Below are positions 1 through 7,551 of a stretch of 13,836 nucleotides of DNA, piece by piece. This stretch comes from Flavobacteriales bacterium (GTDB lineage Bacteria > Bacteroidota > Bacteroidia > Flavobacteriales > TMED113). A program made the translations under genes and the position numbers. The stretch's first letter is position 1, and the number at the start of each line of letters is the position of its first letter. The stretch is taken from positions 16,651-30,486 of the forward strand of contig NZUB01000047.1 in the NCBI GenBank assembly GCA_002696965.1. Reading direction: 5' to 3'. The notes beneath the pieces were generated by a model, which did no database searches, was not told the origin of the DNA, and worked only from the letters and a program-made list of their open reading frames with translations.

Positions 1-299
1 TAATGTGGTTCAAAAAATTAAGAAGAAGTATTGTATTTACATTTATCTTATCAATTTTTGTAAATATTGGTATGTGGTTTGAACGTTTTGTTATTATTGT
101 AACATCTCTACATAGAGATTTTTTACCATCAAGTTGGTCGATGTTCTCACCAACTTTTGTTGACATAGGTATATATATTGGAACAATGGGCTTTTTCATG
201 GTTTTATTTTTAGTGTATTCTAGAACTTTTCCTGTTATCGCGCAGGCAGAATTAAAAACCATATTAAAATCATCAGGAGATAATTATAAAAAAAAATAA
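1..299 (+). CDS. actC: Alternative complex III subunit ActC, C-terminal end (partial)
   Basis: This is the last ~98 residues of the NrfD/polysulfide-reductase-like integral membrane subunit of ACIII, which helps form the quinol-oxidising membrane core. The reading frame is open from the window edge (bases 1-2 finish a codon), so the ATG at 3-5 is an internal Met, not a start. Two membrane helices are visible, around SIVFTFILSIFVNIGMWFER and the stretch after the FVDIGIYIG motif. A short cytoplasmic tail follows, with QAELKTILKSSG, which I recall as the usual ActC ending in flavobacteria. The stop (297-299) directly abuts the ATG of actD at 300, as expected within the operon. The identification rests on these tail motifs plus the unbroken actDEF-coxBA order downstream. 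The upstream part of the gene, and actA and actB, lie outside the window. Confidence 0.92.
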   Translation, partial: MWFKKLRRSIVFTFILSIFVNIGMWFERFVIIVTSLHRDFLPSSWSMFSPTFVDIGIYIGTMGFFMVLFLVYSRTFPVIAQAELKTILKSSGDNYKKK

Positions 300-830
300 A
301 TGAGTAAAGAAAAAATTATTTATGGTATATATGATGATGATGATGTAATTTTGGATGCAGTTAAAAGTATTCGAGAAAAAGGATACGATATTAATGAAGT
401 ATATACTCCATTCCCTATTCATGGATTAGATACTGCAATGGGACTTAAACATTCTCGGATAGCGATTACTTCATTTATTTATGGGTGTATTGGAGCTTCT
501 TGTGCTCTTTTAATGTTTTGGTATATGATGATACATGATTGGCCAATGAATATAGGTGGAAAACCAAACTTTACCTTAAATGAAAATTTGCCTGCGTTTA
601 TTCCTATTACTTTTGAAATGACAGTTTTTTTTGCATCCCATTTAATGGTAATCACATTTTTGATAAGATGTGGACTATACCCAGGTTCATCATCCAAGAG
701 TCCCGATCCTAGAACTACAGATGACAAATTTTTAATGGAAATACACACTGAAAATGATGCAAATAAAATTAAAAAAATAAAAGATTTAATGAAGAAAACA
801 GGTGCACAAGAAATTAAAGAAAAAGAATAA
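300..830 (+). CDS. actD: Alternative complex III subunit ActD (DUF3341 membrane protein)
   Basis: A 176-residue DUF3341 protein, the ActD subunit of the quinol:cytochrome c oxidoreductase ACIII. An N-terminal cytoplasmic alpha/beta part (about 1-50, with YGIYDDDDVILDAVKSIREKGY and the YTPFPIHGLD motif typical of the family) precedes two membrane helices, around 54-78 and 97-121. A hydrophilic tail follows, with a basic helix (KIKKIKDLMKK). The role of ActD is structural as far as known: it carries no heme or iron-sulfur motif, and no CxxCH is present here. It starts directly after the actC stop and ends 4 nt before actE, so it is certainly cotranscribed. The aspartate run DDDD comes from a short GAT repeat in the DNA near 332-346. 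Length and layout match the family; there is no sign of damage. Confidence 0.93.
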   Translation: MSKEKIIYGIYDDDDVILDAVKSIREKGYDINEVYTPFPIHGLDTAMGLKHSRIAITSFIYGCIGASCALLMFWYMMIHDWPMNIGGKPNFTLNENLPAFIPITFEMTVFFASHLMVITFLIRCGLYPGSSSKSPDPRTTDDKFLMEIHTENDANKIKKIKDLMKKTGAQEIKEKE

Positions 831-834
831 TTTT

Positions 835-1434
835 ATGTTAAAGATTTTTAAATACATATATGTTTTTTTATTCATCCTAATTTTAGGTTGTGGTGATTCT
901 TCTTCAGATGGAAGACCATTTACTACTCATCCGGGTTATGAATATATGCCAGATATGTACAGATCTCCCTCATATGAAACTTATTCAGAAAATTCACTAT
1001 TTAAAAATAATTCTACTGCTAGAAAACCGGTTGTAGGAACAGTTGCGAGAGGTCACATGCCTTTTGAGTATGAGAATACCTTAGATGATTATATTAGAGC
1101 TGGAGAAATGTTAAAAAATCCTTTGCTTAAAACAGAAAAAAATATTGAAGAAGGGGAGGCCTTATATGGTATGTTCTGTGCGCATTGTCATGGTAAAAAT
1201 GGTGATGGGAAAGGCTCTGTATCTCATCCGGTATATGGTGCTATTCCTGCTTATAATGATAAAGTACAAATTAGGAGAACGGGGTCAACAATGAGTGAGT
1301 TAAACGACGGAAACATATACCACGCTATAACTTATGGACTAAATGCTATGGGCCCTCATGCCTCTCAAATTTCTCCTGAAGAACGCTGGAAGATTATAAT
1401 GTTTGTTAATAATTTACAAAAAGAAGATAAATAG
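835..1434 (+). CDS. actE: Alternative complex III subunit ActE, monoheme cytochrome c lipoprotein
   Basis: A 199-residue periplasm-facing lipoprotein with one c-type heme, the mobile-side electron carrier of ACIII that passes electrons from ActA/ActB toward the oxidase. The first residues form a lipoprotein signal ending ILILGC (Cys19 would be the lipidated N terminus). The single heme site is CAHCH (C115, C118, H119), followed by GKNGDGKG. The probable distal Met ligand is M172 in the NAMGPHA motif near the C terminus, before the usual PEERW helix. I chose ATG 835 over an in-frame GTG at 802 because the lipoprotein signal then begins cleanly at residue 1 and the gene does not run back into actD. 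It ends exactly where actF begins (stop 1432-1434, ATG 1435), suggesting coupled translation. Confidence 0.95.
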   Translation: MLKIFKYIYVFLFILILGCGDSSSDGRPFTTHPGYEYMPDMYRSPSYETYSENSLFKNNSTARKPVVGTVARGHMPFEYENTLDDYIRAGEMLKNPLLKTEKNIEEGEALYGMFCAHCHGKNGDGKGSVSHPVYGAIPAYNDKVQIRRTGSTMSELNDGNIYHAITYGLNAMGPHASQISPEERWKIIMFVNNLQKEDK

Positions 1435-2964
1435 ATGTATACATTCGAAAGAAATACAAAAGTCCTTTGCATAGTGTTAATGCTTATTGGTGTAATAGCC
1501 TTGTTATATGGTTTTATCTCAGCAGATAAGAATACTTATTCAGATAAAGACATTAAAAAAATAGTTAAGGAATTATATAAGCAAAATAGCAGTGAACAAG
1601 GAGGGGAGGGAAAATACAAGCATAAAGAAATGCATCATGTCAATGATAAGAAACACAACAAAGAAGATTCATCGGACTATCATTATGCATCTCTTTTCCA
1701 AAAAATTGAAAAAAGATTTAATTGTCATCTAGATTACGACCAAAAGAAAAACGCTCACAGTTTAGATGATGTTATATATGTAACCAAACATTATTTTCAT
1801 ACTATTAAACAAAGGCCTTGGTCTAGTTTATTTGTTAGTAATTTATTTTTCTTAATGATATCCTTAGCAGGACTTGTATGGTTAGCTGTTCAATATATTT
1901 CACAATCTGGTTGGTCAGCTTCACTACTTAGAATTCCTCAAGCAGTAAGCTCATTTTTACCTTATGGTGGAGTAATTATGATATTTATTATAATAACAGG
2001 AGCATTACATTGGCACCACACTTATCATTGGATGGATGAAGCTTTAACATCAGAATATGTATTTCAAGACACAGTTGAAACAGATCACCCTAAATACACA
2101 AATGATAAATCGGATGATGTGGTTTTAAATAAAAAGTTTGATAGTATTATTGCGGGAAAAACAGCATATCTAAATATTCCATTTTTTATTATTAGATCCA
2201 TAATTTATGTGCTTGGTTGGTGTTTTATAGCGTTTTTACTTAAAAAGTATTCCATTAATGAAGATTTAGAGGGGGGATTAAAGTGGCATAATAAAATGTT
2301 TACTCTGTCGGCGATATTTATTGTATTTGCTGCTATTACAACTTCTACTGGAGCATGGGACTGGATTATGTCAATCGACACTCATTGGTTTAGTACATTA
2401 TTTGGATGGTATAGCTTTGCATCATTTTTTGTTGCTGCGTGTGCTGTTATAGCAATTATCACAATACACTTAAAGTATAAAGGATACTTAAATAACATAA
2501 ATGAAAATCATATGCATGATTTTGGAAGATACTTATTAGCATTTAGTATTTTTTGGACTTATTTATGGTTTGCTCAATATATGTTAATATGGTATTCTAA
2601 TATTCCGGAGGAAGTCACATATTATGTAATAAGGTTTGATCATTATCAGATATTGATAATAATTGCTCTTATTTTAAATTTTGTAAATCCGATGTTATTA
2701 ATTCAAGATAGAGATGCTAAAAGATTAAAAGGACAAGTACTTTTTGTTGCAATTTTAATTTTCATAGGTCACTATATTGATGTATTTGTCATGATAATGC
2801 CAGGAACTGTTGGTACTCATTGGCACATGGGTTTTGTTGAAATAGGAGTGTTTTTAGGTTATATAGGGTTTTTTACTTATGTGGTACTATCAAACTTAAG
2901 TAAGATTTCTTTACAACCAAAGAATCATCCGATGTTAATAGAAAGTAAACATCATCATATTTAA
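1435..2964 (+). CDS. actF: Alternative complex III subunit ActF (NrfD-like quinol-binding membrane subunit)
   Basis: A 509-residue polytopic membrane protein, the second NrfD-like subunit of ACIII and the structural partner of ActC. The first helix is at about 9-30. A long hydrophilic, His/Lys-rich stretch follows (about 31-128, with KHKEMHHVNDKKH), then roughly nine helices between 131 and 487. Family-typical signatures include TGALHWHHTYHWMD (188-201), TSTGAWDWIMSIDTHWFSTL (303-322), FWTYLWFAQYMLIWYSNIPEE (373-393, quoted in outline) and the GTHWHMGFVEIG segment near 460-471. A charged loop of about 40 residues (202-245) appears longer than in the homologues I remember. The gene abuts actE and ends 12 nt before coxB. 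No cofactor motif is expected or seen. The protein ends in a HHH tail. Confidence 0.95.
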   Translation: MYTFERNTKVLCIVLMLIGVIALLYGFISADKNTYSDKDIKKIVKELYKQNSSEQGGEGKYKHKEMHHVNDKKHNKEDSSDYHYASLFQKIEKRFNCHLDYDQKKNAHSLDDVIYVTKHYFHTIKQRPWSSLFVSNLFFLMISLAGLVWLAVQYISQSGWSASLLRIPQAVSSFLPYGGVIMIFIIITGALHWHHTYHWMDEALTSEYVFQDTVETDHPKYTNDKSDDVVLNKKFDSIIAGKTAYLNIPFFIIRSIIYVLGWCFIAFLLKKYSINEDLEGGLKWHNKMFTLSAIFIVFAAITTSTGAWDWIMSIDTHWFSTLFGWYSFASFFVAACAVIAIITIHLKYKGYLNNINENHMHDFGRYLLAFSIFWTYLWFAQYMLIWYSNIPEEVTYYVIRFDHYQILIIIALILNFVNPMLLIQDRDAKRLKGQVLFVAILIFIGHYIDVFVMIMPGTVGTHWHMGFVEIGVFLGYIGFFTYVVLSNLSKISLQPKNHPMLIESKHHHI

Positions 2965-2976
2965 TGAATTAGAAAA

Positions 2977-4110
2977 ATGATAAAATTATTAATTGTTTTC
3001 TTTGCCACTGTTTTTATTGCTCAAGTAGTTCGAATATTTGAGATTGGCAATATAGTATCAAAAACAAAAAATGAGGTTTCTGATAGATCAAATAATATTA
3101 ATGGAATTCTTTTATTGATAGCTGGAATTGGTTTAGTTATTTTCTTTTTTTGGCAAAGAGCTGAATGGATGGATCAAACACTGCCTATTGCCGCTTCTGA
3201 ACATGGTCCAGTCATTGATCAACTTTGGGATGTGACAATGGGGTTAATCATTTTCGTGTTTTTACTATTAACGCCCATTTTATTTGGGGTTGCTTATTAT
3301 TTTAGAGGAAGAGATGACAGACAAGCAAGTTATATCACTCATAATAATAAATTAGAATTTTTTTGGACAGCTATTCCTGCAGTTATATTGATGGTTCTTA
3401 TAAGTTATGGTTTAAATGTGTGGGGTAAAATAGTTAATCAAGATATTGAAGATGCAATTGTGATTGAAATATATGCCAAGCAATTTGGCTGGTCTGCTAG
3501 GTATGCTGGTGAAGACAACAAGCTTGGTAATGCAAATGTTAGATTTGTTGGTGGAAAAAATGAATTAGGTGTTATATCTGAATCAACTAAAAATACGCAA
3601 ATATCATCATTAGATGAAAAGATTAGCAAACTAGAAAATGAAATAATTAATAGTGAAAACCCTGCTGATAAAAAATTAAAATCTCAAAGAATCGAGAAAT
3701 TAATAAAAAAGAAAAAAACATTAATGACATATTTTATTACAACACCTGAAGAACAATTACTTGCTGCTGCTGATGATATTATTACAAAAGAGCTTCATTT
3801 ACCAGTTGGTAAAAAGGTGCTTTTTAAATTTAGATCTCAAGATGTTATTCACTCTGCATATTTGCCGCATTTTAGAGTGCAAATGAATTGTGTCCCAGGC
3901 ACAACAACACAATTTGCATTTACTCCCACCATAACTACTAAAGCTATGAGAAAGGAAGTAGGAAATGATCTATTTGAATATGTACTTTTGTGTAATAAAA
4001 TATGTGGGAATGCGCATTATAATATGCAAATGAAAGTAATTGTTGAAACGGAAGAAGAGTACAATGCATGGATCAAAGAACAAAGTGTAAATAAAATTGC
4101 TAACCTATAA
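2977..4110 (+). CDS. coxB: Cytochrome c oxidase subunit II (CuA subunit), ACIII-linked type
   Basis: A 377-residue subunit that takes electrons from cytochrome c or ACIII into the binuclear CuA centre and hands them to subunit I. Two extra N-terminal hydrophobic segments (about 1-20 and 42-60) precede the two canonical helices (about 86-108 and 127-149). The CuA cupredoxin domain follows. Visible ligands are H292 (in RSQDVIHSAYLPHFR), C339 and C343 (CNKICGNAH), H347 and M350. The usual Glu between the two cysteines is Lys341; only its backbone carbonyl normally binds copper, so this should be tolerated, and I recall the same CNKIC form in other flavobacteria. There is no C-terminal cytochrome c fusion (no CxxCH). 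An unusual charged insertion, about 205-268, is predicted to be a coiled coil. It sits 12 nt after actF and 12 nt before coxA. Confidence 0.97.
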   Translation: MIKLLIVFFATVFIAQVVRIFEIGNIVSKTKNEVSDRSNNINGILLLIAGIGLVIFFFWQRAEWMDQTLPIAASEHGPVIDQLWDVTMGLIIFVFLLLTPILFGVAYYFRGRDDRQASYITHNNKLEFFWTAIPAVILMVLISYGLNVWGKIVNQDIEDAIVIEIYAKQFGWSARYAGEDNKLGNANVRFVGGKNELGVISESTKNTQISSLDEKISKLENEIINSENPADKKLKSQRIEKLIKKKKTLMTYFITTPEEQLLAAADDIITKELHLPVGKKVLFKFRSQDVIHSAYLPHFRVQMNCVPGTTTQFAFTPTITTKAMRKEVGNDLFEYVLLCNKICGNAHYNMQMKVIVETEEEYNAWIKEQSVNKIANL

Positions 4111-4122
4111 ATAATTATTACT

Positions 4123-5880
4123 ATGAGTGAACACGGACATCACAAAGAGAATTTTTTTTCTAAATATGTTTTTAGTTTGGATCATAAAATGATATCCAAG
4201 CAGTTTTTGATAACAGGTATGATTATGGGGGTTGTTGCAATGGTTATGTCTGCGTTATTCCGTATTCAACTTGCTAATCCAGGTGAGTCTAGTTCAATTT
4301 TATCTACTTTTTTAGGAAGATGGGCAGAAGGGGGAGTCATGAGCCCAGATATTTATTTGTCATTAGTTACCATACACGGGACTATTATGGTATTTTTTGT
4401 TTTAACAGGAGGTTTAAGCGGAACTTTTGCCAACTTGTTGCTTCCTTTTCAGGTTGGAGCAAGGGATATGGCTTCAGGGTTTATTAATATGTTATCATAT
4501 TGGTTCTTTTTTGCGTCATGTGTTATCATGATTATTTCTTTATTTGTTCAGTCTGGCCCAGCATCAGCAGGATGGACAATATATCCACCATTAAGTGCAG
4601 TTCCAGAGGCTATTTCTGGATCAGGACTAGGTATGACATTGTGGTTAGTAAGTATGACTTTATTTATTGTATCTTCATTGCTTGGTGGGCTAAATTATAT
4701 TGTTACTGTTTTAAACTTAAGAGCAGAAGGGCTTACGATGACACGTTTACCATTAACGGTTTGGGCATTATTTATAACAGCTATATTAGGAGTTTTATCT
4801 TTTCCAGTTTTATTGTCAGCTGCACTTTTATTAGTTTTTGACAGAAGTTTTGGAACTAGTTTCTTTTTATCAGATATTTTAGTACAAGGCGAAGTTTTGT
4901 CACATGCAGGAGGTAACCCAATATTATTTCAACATTTATTTTGGTTTTTAGGACATCCAGAAGTTTATATTGTATTACTACCAGCACTTGGCTTAACTTC
5001 TGAGATTATTGCAACTAATTCTAGAAAACCAATTTTTGGATACAGAGCTATGATTGGATCAATATTGGCAATAGCATTTTTGTCATTTATTGTTTGGGGA
5101 CATCATATGTTTATTACCGGAATGAATCCATTTTTAGGCTCAGTGTTTGTTTTTACAACTTTACTTATAGCGATTCCATCAGCAATTAAGGTATTTAATT
5201 ATATAGCTACTTTATGGAGAGGTAATCTTCAACTTACTCCTGCAATGTTATTCTCAATAGGTCTTGTCTCAACTTTTATTACAGGTGGTTTAACAGGATT
5301 AATATTAGGAGATAGTGCACTTGACATTAATGTACATGATACTTATTTTGTGGTTGCGCATTTTCATATTGTGATGGGGCTTTCGGCTATATTTGGAATG
5401 TTAGCAGGTGTGTATCATTGGTTCCCTAGGATGTATGGTCGGTTGATGAATTTAAGGCTAGGATATATTCATTTTTGGGGAACATTTATTTGTGCTTATG
5501 GTACTTTTTTTCCTATGCATTTTTTAGGAATGGCAGGTCTTCCCAGAAGATATTATTCTAATACAGCTTTTCCTATGTTTGATAATTTATTAGATATAAA
5601 TGAAGTGGTTAGTTTTTTTGCAATTGTCGGTGCTTTAATACAAGTTGTTTTCTTTTTTAATTTTTTCTACAGTATTTTTAGGGGGCCTAAATCTCCTCAA
5701 AACCCTTGGAAATCTAACACTTTAGAATGGACAGCTCCTGTTGAAAGAATTCATGGTAATTGGCCTGGCGAATTGCCGACAGTTCACAGATGGGCTTATG
5801 ACTATTCTAAGCCTGGTATGGATGATGATTTTGTTCCACAAACAGTCCCATTAAAAACGGGAGAAGAAGAGGCACATTAA
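4123..5880 (+). CDS. coxA: Cytochrome c oxidase subunit I (heme a / heme a3-CuB), A-family
   Basis: A 585-residue, 12-helix heme-copper oxidase catalytic subunit that reduces O2 to water and pumps protons. Metal ligands are all present: H85 (heme a, in TIHGTIM), H278 with cross-linking Y282 (GHPEVY), H327-H328 (CuB, WGHHMF), H413 (heme a3) and H415 (heme a) in HDTYFVVAHFH. The D-channel entry Asp is D115 (GARDMA) and the channel-end Glu is E280, so it is an A1-type pump by these residues. The position of the K-channel lysine is Thr372 (NLQLTPAML where Paracoccus has IEFKTPML, ungapped from the preceding Trp). The C-terminal extension (EWTAPVERIHGNWPGELP to VPQTVPLK) is typical of ACIII-associated Bacteroidota enzymes. 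It is the last respiratory gene; subunits III and IV are not in the window. Confidence 0.98.
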   Translation: MSEHGHHKENFFSKYVFSLDHKMISKQFLITGMIMGVVAMVMSALFRIQLANPGESSSILSTFLGRWAEGGVMSPDIYLSLVTIHGTIMVFFVLTGGLSGTFANLLLPFQVGARDMASGFINMLSYWFFFASCVIMIISLFVQSGPASAGWTIYPPLSAVPEAISGSGLGMTLWLVSMTLFIVSSLLGGLNYIVTVLNLRAEGLTMTRLPLTVWALFITAILGVLSFPVLLSAALLLVFDRSFGTSFFLSDILVQGEVLSHAGGNPILFQHLFWFLGHPEVYIVLLPALGLTSEIIATNSRKPIFGYRAMIGSILAIAFLSFIVWGHHMFITGMNPFLGSVFVFTTLLIAIPSAIKVFNYIATLWRGNLQLTPAMLFSIGLVSTFITGGLTGLILGDSALDINVHDTYFVVAHFHIVMGLSAIFGMLAGVYHWFPRMYGRLMNLRLGYIHFWGTFICAYGTFFPMHFLGMAGLPRRYYSNTAFPMFDNLLDINEVVSFFAIVGALIQVVFFFNFFYSIFRGPKSPQNPWKSNTLEWTAPVERIHGNWPGELPTVHRWAYDYSKPGMDDDFVPQTVPLKTGEEEAH

Positions 5881-5929
5881 TTTTTTAGTTTTTTCTTTAA
5901 TTAAAAAGTTATAACTTGTTTACATATTT

Positions 5930-6958
5930 ATGGAAGATAAAGATAAATATGATGATCATCTTCATGACTCAAACTCGCAACAGTTAGAATTTGATAATAA
6001 ATTGCGTCCAATTTCTTTTGAGGATTTTTCTGGTCAAAATGAAATTTTAAAAAATCTCAAAGTGTTTGTTACTGCAGCTAATCAAAGGGCCGAGGCTTTA
6101 GATCATGTTTTATTACATGGTCCACCGGGATTAGGAAAAACTACCTTAGCATATATTTTAAAAAATGAATTAGGTTCCAATTTAAAAATAACATCGGGTC
6201 CAGTTATTGAAAAACCAGGTGATTTAGCTGGATTATTAACTGGTTTAGAAGAACGAGATGTTTTGTTTATTGATGAGATACATAGGTTAAGCACGGTTGT
6301 AGAAGAGTACTTATATTCTGCAATGGAAGATTTCAGAATTGATGTTATGATTGAAAGTGGTCCAAGTGCAAGATCAGTACAAATAAACCTTAATCATTTT
6401 ACTTTAATTGGAGCTACAACTCGCGCTGGTTTGTTGACACAGCCATTAAGAGATAGATTTAGTATACCCTGTCGGTTAGATTATTATGATGCAGATACAT
6501 TAACTGAAATTGTGAAGAGATCATCAGAAATTTTGAGTATTGAAATTAGTGAAGATGCAGCATTAGAGATTGCTAGTCGAAGCCGTGGAACTCCTCGTAT
6601 TGCTAATCAATATGTTAAAAGAGTTCGGGATTTTGCACAGGTAAAAGGAACGGGTGTTATTGATTTAGCAATTACTGAAACAGCATTGGCTTCTTTACAT
6701 GTCGATAAAAATGGGCTTAATAGAATGGATAAAAGAATTCTTAATTGTATAATTGATAAATTTAATGGCGGTCCTGTTGGCTTAACCACAATTTCAACTG
6801 CAGTAGCTGAAGAAGCAGATACTTTAGAAGAAGTTATAGAGCCCTTTTTAATACAACAAGGTTATTTGGAAAGAACACCCAGGGGCAGACAGGCTACTAA
6901 AAAAGCGTATGATTATTTAAATAAAAATCTACCAGGAACACAAGCAAAATTTTTTTAA
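5930..6958 (+). CDS. ruvB: Holliday junction branch migration ATPase RuvB
   Basis: A 342-residue AAA+ motor that, as hexameric rings with RuvA, drives branch migration of Holliday junctions in recombinational repair. The order is canonical. A short acidic N-terminal leader (1-22) is followed by the RPISFEDFSGQ motif. Walker A is GPPGLGKT (64-71), Walker B is FIDEIH (113-118), and sensor 1 is GATTR (161-165). The arginine finger is R174 in PLRDRF, and sensor 2 Arg is in SRGTPRIAN (218-226). The C-terminal winged-helix DNA-binding domain (about 262-332) contains GGPVGLTTIS. Length matches the family. It lies 49 nt downstream of coxA on the same strand with no convincing terminator between, so read-through from the respiratory operon is possible. 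Its stop codon overlaps that of the convergent gene at 6955. Confidence 0.99.
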   Translation: MEDKDKYDDHLHDSNSQQLEFDNKLRPISFEDFSGQNEILKNLKVFVTAANQRAEALDHVLLHGPPGLGKTTLAYILKNELGSNLKITSGPVIEKPGDLAGLLTGLEERDVLFIDEIHRLSTVVEEYLYSAMEDFRIDVMIESGPSARSVQINLNHFTLIGATTRAGLLTQPLRDRFSIPCRLDYYDADTLTEIVKRSSEILSIEISEDAALEIASRSRGTPRIANQYVKRVRDFAQVKGTGVIDLAITETALASLHVDKNGLNRMDKRILNCIIDKFNGGPVGLTTISTAVAEEADTLEEVIEPFLIQQGYLERTPRGRQATKKAYDYLNKNLPGTQAKFF

Positions 6959-7551
6959 TTTTTTAATATATAATGGATATTAAAACATAAAGCAGTGTTA
7001 TATTGCCCTCTATTTAGTTGATATGTTTCTCCAGATGCGTGAGGACGTATTGGTATGATAGAGTTTGAGAGTCTAGTGTTTAGTGAAAGTTTATTATTGA
7101 TTTTATATGTTAAACCTATAATGATAGATGTTTCAAAGTTTTGTACTTTTCTAGAATTATCTATATAAAATTCAATTTCTTCTTTTTGTCGAATAAGAAA
7201 GTTGAAAGATGTGCCTAATTCTAACTTTAAGTTTTTTCCAATATTTGCAAGGAAACAAATAGGTACTCCAACATAGTCAAGATGAAAATTATAATCAAAA
7301 GTGAAATTATTCACATCATTATTTTTTTTGCTTCCTTTTGTAAGATATTGTAGCTCTAATTGTAATCCGTACCATTTAATCTGTCGATTAACATATAATC
7401 CTAATCTAGGTCCTATTTTATTGAACCCACTTAGTCCATCTCCAGAAACTTGACTTGTTGATAAACCTCCAATTATACCACCATTAAAATTTTGACTAAA
7501 ACAAATTGAGTTCAATAATAAACAAAATAGCGTTATAAACAACTTATTCAT
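6955..7551 (-). CDS. Small PorT-like outer-membrane beta-barrel protein
   Basis: A 198-residue predicted outer-membrane protein. A Sec signal peptide (MNKLFITLFCLLLNSICFSQ) is followed by alternating hydrophobic/aromatic strands of the eight-stranded 'outer membrane protein beta-barrel' type that is often annotated as PorT family. Supporting features are the N-terminal GGIIGGLSTSQVSGDG strand-turn, QLELQYLTKGSKK, and a C-terminal segment with NRGQYNTALCFNIHY ending near the last residue, as barrel proteins usually do. It is somewhat shorter than PorT of the T9SS machinery (about 240 residues, from memory), so I do not call it PorT itself. It is the last gene of a four-gene unit. Its ATG lies inside the end of the Omp28-like gene (8-nt overlap), implying translational coupling. 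Its stop shares the TTAA at 6955-6958 with ruvB. The precise function is unknown. Confidence 0.72.
   Translation of the reverse strand: MNKLFITLFCLLLNSICFSQNFNGGIIGGLSTSQVSGDGLSGFNKIGPRLGLYVNRQIKWYGLQLELQYLTKGSKKNNDVNNFTFDYNFHLDYVGVPICFLANIGKNLKLELGTSFNFLIRQKEEIEFYIDNSRKVQNFETSIIIGLTYKINNKLSLNTRLSNSIIPIRPHASGETYQLNRGQYNTALCFNIHYILKN

Noticed and set aside
3..5. ATG at the window edge as the start of a small 98-residue membrane protein
   Set aside because: The frame is open to the window edge and the sequence matches the C-terminal end of ActC, so this is an internal methionine of a truncated gene.
332..346. GAT trinucleotide run in actD as a phase-variable repeat
   Set aside because: There are only about four units and the run is a multiple of three, so slippage would not shift the frame; it just encodes an Asp run in ActD.
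479..748. Opposite-strand open frame within actD
   Set aside because: It lies entirely within a well-supported gene, and its translation has no recognisable motif.
802..834. GTG 802 as the start of actE
   Set aside because: It would overlap actD and put a Lys/Asn-rich extension before the lipoprotein signal; ATG 835 gives a normal signal with lipobox.
3700..3720. A-rich run in coxB as a programmed frameshift site
   Set aside because: The zero frame continues uninterrupted to the CuA ligands, and neither alternative frame offers a meaningful product.
4500..4841. Alternative-frame open frame within coxA
   Set aside because: It is a +1 shadow of a fully conserved oxidase sequence with low-complexity Ile/Ser/Tyr content.
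5881..5929. Terminator or promoter between coxA and ruvB
   Set aside because: The only pairing is a weak all-AT CTTTAATTAAAAAG stem, and the TAACTTG near 5912 fits TAnnTTTG poorly.
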